DNA from: Triparma columacea
Lineage: Eukaryota; Sar; Bolidophyceae; Parmales; Triparmaceae
DNA length: 26,733 bases
Assembly (NCBI GenBank): GCA_030267965.1
Contig: BRYA01000002.1
Location: forward strand, 1 to 26,733
Reading direction: 5' to 3'
Positions 1 through 9,800 of this stretch are shown piece by piece (position 1 is the first letter of the stretch; every line of letters starts with the position of its first letter). The notes beneath the pieces were generated by a model. That model saw only the letters and a program-made list of their open reading frames with translations, did no database searches and was not told where the DNA came from. The position numbers and the translations under genes were made by a program.

Positions 1-66
1 CCTAACCCTAACCCTAACCCTAACCCTAACCCTAACCCTAACCCTAACCCTAACCCTAACCCTAAC
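1..66. repeat. Telomeric repeat (CCTAAC)11
   Basis: Eleven uninterrupted copies of CCTAAC, the C-rich strand of the TTAGGG telomere, start at base 1. The window therefore begins at a chromosome end. The TTAGGG type is shared by animals, fungi and many stramenopiles, so alone it does not fix the lineage. Confidence 0.97.
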
Positions 67-532
67 CCCCACTCACTACACACCCTTTACTCACTACACA
101 CCCTTTACTCCTACACACCTTTTCACTACCAGATCAAAAAGTAACGGTTATCATATTCTACACACACCTTGCCCTTACACCAACACAAACACATAAACAC
201 CTTCAACCACATTTACAAATACACAAACACGATATCACCATATACCCTCCTCTCCTCTACTCTCCCCCCTCACTTCCTCTCTCTCCTCTACACAACCACA
301 TCCATCTATCTTTTATTCATCCCCATACACATCAACTACACTTCTATCATACTCATAAACAACTATAACACTTCCACATACTTTTCAAAACTCCATCCAC
401 ATCTACTTCACTTCCTTCATACTTACAAACCATTTTTAAATTGCCACCCTCACTCCAAACAGCACTAAAACTTACACGAAATTCACAACTATAAAAAATC
501 AAATCATTCTTCCTACAAATGTTGCTGCCCCT
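67..532. other. G-depleted subtelomeric spacer, no gene seen
   Basis: A short direct repeat (ACTCACTACACACCCTTTACT, first copy partly overlapping 71-90, second near 92-112) follows the telomere. From about 160 to 480 the plus strand has only a handful of G residues. The 99-codon open frame at 169-468 has low-complexity H/T/Y/L composition and is best explained by scarcity of G, which removes TAG and TGA stops. I see no splice-bounded coding exon here. Confidence 0.6.
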
Positions 533-819
533 TTAGTTACTCCCCATCCTATCTTCCATAGGCACAACACTGCTTACTTTAACATTCCCACCTCCTTCTC
601 CTGTAATATCTCCACCATCAGCGCCTCCAACACTTGCTCTCCTAATTTTGCTCTCAAAGAACCTGCTAGACCACCCTTAGCTTCAGCATCAACACTTGCA
701 CTCATCACTCTCTCTCTCTGCTACCTTTATCTCCAGCTTTGGGAATGTATTCAACATGTACAAGTGCCTTTGGCTTATCTTCAAACCATTCTTGCTTTTC
801 AGTATCCCATCTTCTCAGC
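533..819 (-). pseudogene. Frame-broken 3' continuation of the START-TM gene
   Basis: Downstream of the TGA at 820-822 coding-like sequence continues on the minus strand in other frames. One frame reads MSWTELRRWDTEKQEWF and continues to the CT/AG repeat near 707-720; another then reads MSASVDAEAKGGLAGSL; a third contains KIRRASVGGADGGD and ends at TAA 533-535. The frame changes coincide with an A5 run, an (AG)6 run and an A4 run. Either the gene end has decayed close to the telomere, or the consensus has homopolymer errors and the true protein ends at 533. The Trp-rich and RRAS-type composition fits the C-terminus of the upstream protein. Confidence 0.55.
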
Positions 820-3800
820 TCAGTCCAACTCATTTTTGTTCTCCCATTCAATGTCATTTAATACAGCATTTTTCAAAACCGTATAATTTCTTTTTGGGAA
901 GATTGTAGATTTTGATCTTTTCAACTTTTTAGCTGTTGTTCTTCTGTGAATTCTCTCTGTTTCTCTATCAATATCAGTGGGGATAAATTCGAGAGGAACT
1001 TTTGACCTAAAAATGTCATTAAACCATGTTGGTCTTGTATCTGCTTGGTGGTAGGGGATGGTGAAGGGGTTGGAAATGACAAGCAAAGAGAGGAGAGAAG
1101 TGACAACTTGACAACCATACTCTGCATTCTCATCCATGTTTTACGTTCATACTGAATTCTTCTTTGCCTTGAAATCCACAACCAACTCACCTTCCCATTT
1201 TTCCCAGTTTGATCCTATCCATGTGCGTACTTCAGCCTCAATTTCCTTCCAATGATTATTTGATACCATTAGCATTGAAGCCTTTGATTTATCACTAATA
1301 CTATCTGTAAATTTTCCCACAGTGAAATCTTTTCCCTTCTGTGTGCTATAAAATGTCCACAAGTAACGTCTTTCAATGTTGAGTAAGAAGATGGTAAAGA
1401 GTATCATAATAGCGGGGACCAGAATAGATTGAGCCATAAAGGCAACTTCTATTATGAATAGCAATCCACCGCTCTTCACATAACATCCAATTGCGATTGG
1501 TAGACTAACTAGTGTAAGAATACATTCAAATAGCCAGTACAGACCTCCAAGCTCATAGGGATGCCTAAACTGCACAATTGATGTAAAATCTGTTATGATT
1601 TTAACAATGATTCTTGCAAAGATACTAGTCACTATCTCCATTTTTCCACCAACCGGAGCCCAATACCAAAAGTCCCTTCTGTACAGCTTGATCGCAAGGT
1701 AAAGTGCCAGGTCACTACTCAAGTATAACAGGACAATCTTCTTACTGATCAAACTAAGAATCACGATAGTCATGCATCTTACCAAAAGCATCCCTGCGCA
1801 AAAGAATGTCATGGTCGCAAAGACAATTGACCTCTTTGTGGCGTTTGAAGGAACATAGCCATAAAAATCTAGCATATTATCCCTGTTGTTAGGGTCGGTA
1901 TCATAGTCGTAACTGAGTGTGCTGCAGATGAAACCTGTGCTGATGGCAGATGAAAAAAGGCTGATCCAAGCACCAACATTGGAATTGTTTGATGTTGTAA
2001 TGGCCATGAGCTGAATTATAACTCCCGGTATAGCTTCAGCAAATATCTCACTTGCCTTGATGACACTCATCTCTGTCATGGTGTCGAAAGAAGCTCCAAC
2101 CTCAGCCTTAATTCCCTTTGTAACTCTATATGCATCCAAAGCAGGTTTGCAGCAAATTAGAATTGGCAGGATCTCTCTCAAAATTTTACGCCAGCCTAAC
2201 TTTCTGTTCTGCATGATAACTCCTAAGATTTGAAAAAGAATAGAAAAGGTCAAGCTTGCTACAGATACATTGAAGTATGTCCGCATTTTTTCTCCGTCAG
2301 TCCAGAACATGTATGTGACGTAGATATCAGTAAGCAAATCACTCATACTTGTAAAGGCTCCTAGACTCACCCTCCAAAGAAGACCCCAAGGGGCAGTCTT
2401 CACCACTCCCTTCCCTATCTCCACAAACATGCCCTCCATCCATGGAAACTCCTCAAACAGCTCCCCAACGGCCCTGTTCTGCAATTTCCACATATCTACC
2501 CCAGCCTCAATTACCTTCCTGCTCTTCAAACAAGGCATCAAGTTGTTTCCGATAATCCTTGCTTCCTCTGTGCCAACACACGCAAGTTTCCCTGATCTTG
2601 CACTATTTACTTTGAGCTGCCCAAGCCGACACCTCTTTAGCATGATAACGAACCATGGGTACTTCTGTACTACCTCTCTAAGTGCTGTGCTCCTCTCACA
2701 CACATCCTCAACATGCCTCTCTCTGTCCTTCCTTGAATGTGCTCCTCCAAGTTGTCCTCCATCCCAAACCAAATCAGCACCCAAGGCCTCGCCAACTTGC
2801 TTAGACATCTCCATTAAAGGGACGAGGTTAGTAAAGTATCGTTCTGCTTCAGAAGCCTCATCAAGGTGCCTCTGCAGAGCAATCTTGACTGCACCATCGT
2901 TTACTTTCTTCTTGAGATTGAGGTTTGTTACAAATTCGACTTTTGTCTCTTTCTTTCCCTTCCTCGTAAGTCTTACACTTACACTTTCCTCGCCTCTTTT
3001 GGCATGAGAATAGACCATCTTGTGCAAAATTGTCTTTCGTAATTTAATTCCCCTTTCCAGTGGCAGTGACTTGATCACAATGGTGTTATTGTCTACCTTA
3101 AAGAGCTTCATGACGTTCCAGAATTCCCTATAATGATGAATCTTCTTAACCTTTGCATCAAGTTTTTGTAACCTTCGCACCGTAAGCTTCCAACCAGGAT
3201 TTTTTTCTTCAATAACTCTTTCAATGTCTCCAGTTGTCTCTGCATGAGCGCAGCTCTCAAAGTCCCAAAAGAAGGCTGCAGTTTCCTCAAGCGTTGCCCA
3301 GACATTGACAACTGTCTTTCCCCATCCCTTGCCAGGTCCAATGACTGCAATTGATGTTTCTGACAATGGAAATGATCCCTTGACTTGTTTCTTCCCTGCA
3401 TGATCTTTAAAGAGAGATTCAATAGACTTGTGTGACTTCCAAGTCTTTAGCTTCATCTTAATCAGCTTATCACGAATTGCAGCCCTGTTGTAAGCATCAA
3501 TCTCCTTGCTCTTTGAAAACTCCTTCTTCAGTATTGTAAGGGAAGAAAGGAACTGGGGGGCCTGTTTGTTTATTATTCGAGTAGGTATGGACCCCTTCAA
3601 GTCAATCTTTGCACAAATTGTGACCCTAGTTTGTGCTTCACCGCCCTTGTCAGGAATAGCCTCAAACAAATAAACTGTAAAGGCAGATCCAAGAATTGTG
3701 TTTGTAGAGGAACTTGACAGTGCACCTTCGTTGTCATCTAGATCCTTACAGACAATCCAGATCTTATCATCTTCCTTTTTGAAGTGTACAGAAGTTCTAA

Positions 3801-6800
3801 ATTCTCGGTCTGCAATTCCAGGGACTCCTAGATCTTTCGTTAAAAGGTAATGTAGAGTCACGCTGTTTACAGGTTTGATGGTATTCCTCACAATTCCATA
3901 CTTTTTTAGGTCCCTGAGTGTAACCCTACTACCTAAACTATTCCACTGGAAAGCGGCACACATTGCTGGTGTACTATCAACAACAGTAGTCTTTGTTGCA
4001 GTCCCAATGCCAGATCTGTCCGAAAAAACAACACCCACCACCTGATCAGTGGTCTTGTTATTTGGCTCCATTTGTTCTTGAGTCTGCTTCACTTTCTCAT
4101 AAAGCTCCTTGCCACTATTCAAAATATTTGTCTCTTCAATTGTGTAGGTATGATTTTGCATCATGGTCGCTGCCATCAAGCCTCTGGCGACTTGGTCAAC
4201 TTTTTCATCCAGGTTGAACTTCCTGATAACTTCATCAATCAAGCTTAGGGATCTAGGAACATTAGCTAAAATGAGTGACTTTGGGATAAAGCCTCCTGCA
4301 TCAACGTGCTGCATTATGTGAATTTTGCAACTACTAGGCATTCCGTTGTTTGTTGGTCGGTTGGTAAATGTGAAAAGAGCTGTTCCTCTTCCCCTAACTA
4401 GACGCCCAACGCCTCCCCCCCAGTCAACTTTGTTGTCTACTGGAATGGCAGCAACGGAAATGCTGCCATCGGGGTTCCTTTTCCAGTAGGACTTGAAGAC
4501 AAACTCCCTATTTAACATATAAAACGGCATCTTCTTGATGCAGGCAAATAGCTTCTCGTTGTGCTTCTCCTCCTTTTCATCTATTAGTTCAATCCTCGCT
4601 GGAGGATTTCCAGCTTCAAAATGGAGTCTGTTCCTGTACCTGCTGCAAAAAAGAAAAATGTATGCAGCAGCTTCCTCTGCTTTGCAGTCTACAAAACCCG
4701 ACGTACGGCCAACTACAATGCTCTTCTTCTGCTGCTGCTGATATTTAAACTCATATGTGGCTCTAGCATAAGGTGAATCAATGGTTTGCCAACCATCACC
4801 CTCAAAGAGCTTGCCCAATGAAATGAATACTTTCTCCTGTTCTTCACTCATCTTCAAGCCTTCCTCCATCCTCGTGCTCATGACCTTCCGAATTTCCGCG
4901 TCTACTTCCTCCTCGTTCCTCCTATATTTTTCAAGCTCCCTATTTGCCCATTTTAATTTGAGTCTCGCAATTCGCTCAAGAACTGGTGTTGGAAGATTAA
5001 CCTTGAGGTCGACATATTGGCATCTCAACCACCTGCAGACATTAGGCGATATCTCAGTTATAACCTGTATACAAATTGTTTCAGCCATTTCCATTCCATC
5101 AAGGTTGCTGTTGGTGTCAGTAAATGAGTGTTCGCCATTAAGGGGTACATAACCACACCTGTAAGAAGTTAGACCGTTTTCTGTGTAGAGAAGTTGAAAG
5201 AGTAAGAATTTGTTCTAGCTGTATGTACATGCATTCAGTTGAAACTCACCAAGTTTGACTTCCTTCCACGTGCCGCACATCTCAAACAGGCGATTCTTGT
5301 AAGCCCCAGGGAAATGATGGCCAACACGGTAGTAAATACTGCGTGCTCCACGTTTGCTCTCCACAACTCTGACAAGATCTCTGTTCTCAAGCTGCAAGAG
5401 GGACCAGAATGAACAAAGAAAGGGGGTTGAGAATCGGATTAGAGATTGCGAAACAGGCAACCACGAATCAAAATAACACAAAGAACCACAGCAACAACGT
5501 CATTACCGCCCTATATGCGGAACACTCATTATCTTCTCTCCTCATCATCATCTCACCTGGTGTTCCCTAGCTTGATCATAAGAATTGACGTTAAACAAAT
5601 TTGCAAGCAGAAGCTTCGCAGAACAATCTACCGTCAATCTAAAACCTCCCATAATTTTGCCGTTGTCTCTCCAGAGGAACTTGTCTACATCCTCCTGTAG
5701 AGTTCCCCAGACTCTTTTTCCCTTGCTACGAAGGTCTTCCTCGAGCCAATCAACCCTGTGGAAGATTTTTTCATCTTCTGCTGTTAGTGGTGGCACAGTT
5801 GTCATGGTGTAATTGATGAAGTGCTCTGCCCTCCTTTTGTCTATGACCACTGGCTTTTGGAAGTGCCTCTCGATGTCTTTTAGGATGCCCTTGAGAGTAT
5901 AGAATAACATTTTGCAATCTAATTCGCTGCTTCCACTTGGCAACAATATGTTTGTGCTTGCCTTGCGTAAGAACGCAGCAGCAGTCTTGGGGGAGGCACG
6001 CTGAATATTCCTTATGGCAGAACCTCTCCTCAGGTGCCTGTTAGGGTTTGGGATACTGTTTCTGCGGGAAGATATTTTAGATTTAGTGAGAGAAGCTACA
6101 TATTGCACCATATCTTTGTTTCTCTTTTTGCTTACCTAGCCTCAAGGGAGCCCACAAGAGTAACTGCTGATTGCCCTAGCTCAAACTTGTGTATTATCAT
6201 TTCGCCCTCGAGGATCGCCCTGGCAGAATCAGCATTCGCCTCAATAATAGACTCAAGCTTCGTGATGGCCATCCTTGGTAATCTGTTTTCCTCAAGGGAC
6301 TTCGAAGGGATGTGTGTTAGAAGGCAGTATGACCATTGAAAGTCTAAAGCTACAACACACACACACACACACAATAAGACCGGACACATGAGTTCTAAAA
6401 TGGTAGCCATCAAAGCCCTCACCTTAATCTTGATCTCTTCTGATGAGTCTTGTGGTGACTTAGAAATCCTCATATCCAGCACATACTCAACCAACTTTTC
6501 TCCCCTCTTAGGATAATACTGCCAAAAGACAATCATGTGCTTCGTGTTCGTCTCCAAAGAGAAGTCATACTGTAATTTGCCGTGTTAGAATAACCTTGTT
6601 AAGTTGTTGAGATGCACGCATCTGTGTGTACGCATCTGTGTGTACGCATCTGTGTGCAAGTACCTCTTAAAATCTCACCTCGTGAATAATGTGCCTTCGA
6701 AACTTGCCACTATTACATGGTTTTAGGAGAAACTCACAAACACCCTCGGGTTGTTCATGGATTACCTGCAAATAGCAAAGGGGAAATTAACGACGTGGTG

Positions 6801-9800
6801 TTAGTTTAGTGTACCACTTTGCTGCTACTTTCGTTGTTGACTTTATAATGAATTCTTCTTGATATTCATGATGACGGTTCGCTAGTTTCTCACGCTGTTA
6901 GGGTTCTGCTCGTAGTTCCATGCTCCCTTACGATACGTGTCCTTACCGATGCTATATTGACGTTGTATGAGAAAGTCTGTTGCTCATCCGCCAGGGACAA
7001 GTTATGGGTAATTGGTTTGGAATCGTCGAGAAGACCTAGCACTGCACCTCTATATTTGAGCTTAGTGATCAACATGTTGTGCTCTTTCACGTCTCCGAAG
7101 GTCCTGTGATGCTTTGGAACATCGGAGCGACTGAACCCTTGCTCCAATAAGACAGTTGAAGACGAGTTTGGGTTGTGACCATATTCAGAGTCTGCGGTAA
7201 TGGCGATTATGGTGCTTGTTAGTCAAAATGAAAAGATTTCCACGTGGTCGCCAGAGACAGATCCAATGCGGTCGCCACAGACCAGCGCGAACGCGTGCGC
7301 CGAGGCCGCCGCTCGTTGAGCTCGACGCCGAGGGCCAGGCCCTCCACGAGCGGCTCCGCACGTTCCGCATGCAGGCGGTGAGAAAACTACAAAGTTGCAA
7401 CGCTTCCTCCCGCGACTCTCCCGCTCTCCCCTAGAGTATTAAAATGTGTTTTCCTTTTTCACCTCTCAACGCACAACTCACCTTGTCCGGCGTCCTTATG
7501 ACCATTCTCAGAGTCTGCGGTAATGGCGATTATGGTGTTTGTTATGTTAGTCAAAATGAAGAGATTTCAACGCGTGCTCCTCGATTCTGTGTAGCATATC
7601 AAGCGCCCCACGCGGTAGCCGGAGACGGAACCCATGCGGTCGCCGCAGAAGCGCCCCATATGGTCGCCGCAGACGGAACCCATATGGTCGCCACATGAGC
7701 GCCACATGAGCGCCCCATGAGGTCACCGCAGAAGGAACCCATGCAGTCGCCGGAGACAGATCCCATGCGGTCGCCACAAACCGGCGCGTGCACGCGTGCG
7801 CCGCGGCTGCTGCCCGTCGAGCTTGATGCCGAGGGCCAGACTCTCCGCGAACGGCTCCACGCATTCCGCACGCAGGCGGTGAGAAAACAACAAAGTTGCA
7901 ACGCTTCCTCCCGCGACTCTCCCGCGACTCTCCCGCTCTCCCCTAGAGTATTAAAGTGCGTTTTTCTTTTCCGCCTCTCAACGCACAACTCACCTTGTCC
8001 GGAGTCCTCATGATCATTTTCAGAGTCTGCGGTAATGGCGATTATGGTGTTTGTTATGTTAGTCAACATGAAAAGATTTCCACACGTGCTCCTACATAAA
8101 GTCCTCATTGCCCTTTAAAATATCGAGCGTTTCCGCCCCTAAAACCTCCTGGCACGAACTCACCTCGTCCTGCGTCCCCAGAAAGTCTTCCAATTGACAT
8201 AGACTGAGTAATTTGCCTCTCATGGCCTAGATCGACGGCCGGTGTAACGCTTAGATTTTTGTCGCCTGCTACTCCACCGTTATTAAAAGGATTGCTGGCA
8301 ATTTCGATGTTGTTATTTTCAAATTGAACTCGAGGTTTCGATCTGCGGACATAAATTTCTGGGGGTGATTTTGGGGAGGGTGTTTTGAGAAAAATTACAA
8401 AGTTTCAACGCGTCCTCCGCGACTCTCCCGCTCTCGCCTAGAGTATTATATTGTGCTTTCTCTCTTCCGGCTCTCAACGCACAACTCACCTCGTTCAGCG
8501 TCCTCAAGACCATTTTCAGAGTCTGCGGTAATGGCGATTATGGTGTTTGTTATGTTAGTCAACATTAAGAGATTTCAACGCGTACTCTTCGTTTCGGTGT
8601 AGCATATCAAGCGCCCCACGCGGTCGCCGGAGACAGAAGCCATGCGGTCGCCGGAGACGGAACCCGTGCGGTCGCTGGAGACTGAACCCAGCGGTCGCCG
8701 CAGACGGAATCCATGCGGTCGCCGCAGAAGCGCCCCATGCGGTCGCTGCAGATGGAACCCACGCGGTCGCCTGAGACGGATCCCATGCGGTCGTTGCAGA
8801 CTGGCGCGCGTGCGTGTGTGCCGCGGCCGCTGCCCGTCGAAAAAGACGCCGAGGGCCAGGCCCTCCGCGAACGGTTCCGCGCGTTCCGCACGCAGGCGGT
8901 GAAGAAAACTACAAGGGTCTTCCCCCCAACAACCCCCTGAAACAAACTTACCTTGGTCTTGTCCAGCGTCCTCGATTGAGCTTTTAGATTTAGAGACTGC
9001 AAGGGGACAAAATTGTTGTAAAAGTGAGAAAACTACAAAGTTTCAACGCGCCCTCCCGCGACTCTCCTGCTCTCCCCAAGAGTATTAAAATGTATCTTTC
9101 TTTTCCGCCTCTCAACGCACAACTCACCTTGTCCGACGTCCTCGTGGCCGTTTTTAGAGTCTGCGGTTATGGCGATTATGGTGTTTGTTATGTTAGTCAA
9201 CATTAAGAGATTTCAACGCGTACTCCTCGTTTCTGTGTAGCATATCCAGCGCCCCATGCGGTCCCCGGAAATGGAACCCATGCGGTCGCCGCAAAAGCAC
9301 CCCATGCGGTCGCCGCAAAAGCACCCCATGCGGTCGCCGCAGACGGAACCCACGCCGTCAACGGAGACGGATCCCATGCGGTCGCCGCAGACCGGAGAGC
9401 CCATGCGTGCGGCGCGGCTACCGCCCGTCTAACCCCCCGAGGGCCAGGCCCTCCGCGAACGGCTCCCCGCGTTCCGCACGCAGGCGGTGAGAAAAAACTA
9501 CAAAGTTTCAACGCGCCCTCCCGCGACTCTCCTGCTCTCTCCTAGAGTATTATATTGTGCTTTCTCTCTTCCGGCTCACAACGCACAACTCACCTTGTCC
9601 AGAGTCCTCGTGACCATTTTCAGAGTCTGTGGTGCATGTAATGGCGATTATGGTCTTTGTTAGTTAAAATGAAAAGATTTCGACGCGTGCTTCAACATAT
9701 CGTCTCCATTTCCCTTCACAACATCACACGTCTCCGCCCGTACAAATCCCTGACACGACTCTCTCACCTTGTCCAGCGTCCCCACGAGGTCTTTCAATTG

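Larger units (their letters stand above)
7482..9626 (-). repeat. Array of 33-nt mini-exons encoding an 11-residue repeat
   Basis: Mini-exons at 9594-9626, 9128-9160, 8490-8522, 7994-8026 and 7482-7514 are each exactly 33 nt and phase 1 on both sides. They encode DSENGHEDSGQ, DSKNGHEDVGQ, DSENGLEDAER, DSENDHEDSGQ and DSENGHKDAGQ. A 45-nt exon at 8952-8996 ends with the same IEDAGQ motif, and exon 9 begins DSEYGH. The introns between them are members of the introner-like family. The array is best explained by tandem amplification of a mini-exon together with its intron. Confidence 0.75.

Noticed and set aside
169..468. 99-codon open frame next to the telomere
   Set aside because: Low-complexity H/T/Y/L composition and near absence of G explain the lack of stops; no splice context or domain.
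1147..1190. C-terminal 14 residues of the long minus-strand frame ending at 1147
   Set aside because: A strong donor (GGAAG|GTGAGT) and a pyrimidine-rich acceptor at 1041 splice this out and give a better continuation.
2429..3007. 192-codon plus-strand frame inside the START-TM gene
   Set aside because: Antisense to a long exon with clear domain content; Ser/Cys/Pro-rich composition is typical of a shadow frame.
5548..6111. Separate short genes upstream of the START exon (5215-5481, 5548-6111, 6132-6557, 6890-7147)
   Set aside because: Each has a matching donor or acceptor in phase with its neighbour and together they form one START-type protein.
7547..9511. Several long Arg/Gly/Ala-rich frames on both strands
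   Set aside because: They follow the 24-nt GC-rich minisatellite of the introner-like introns and cross the splice sites of a consistent exon model.
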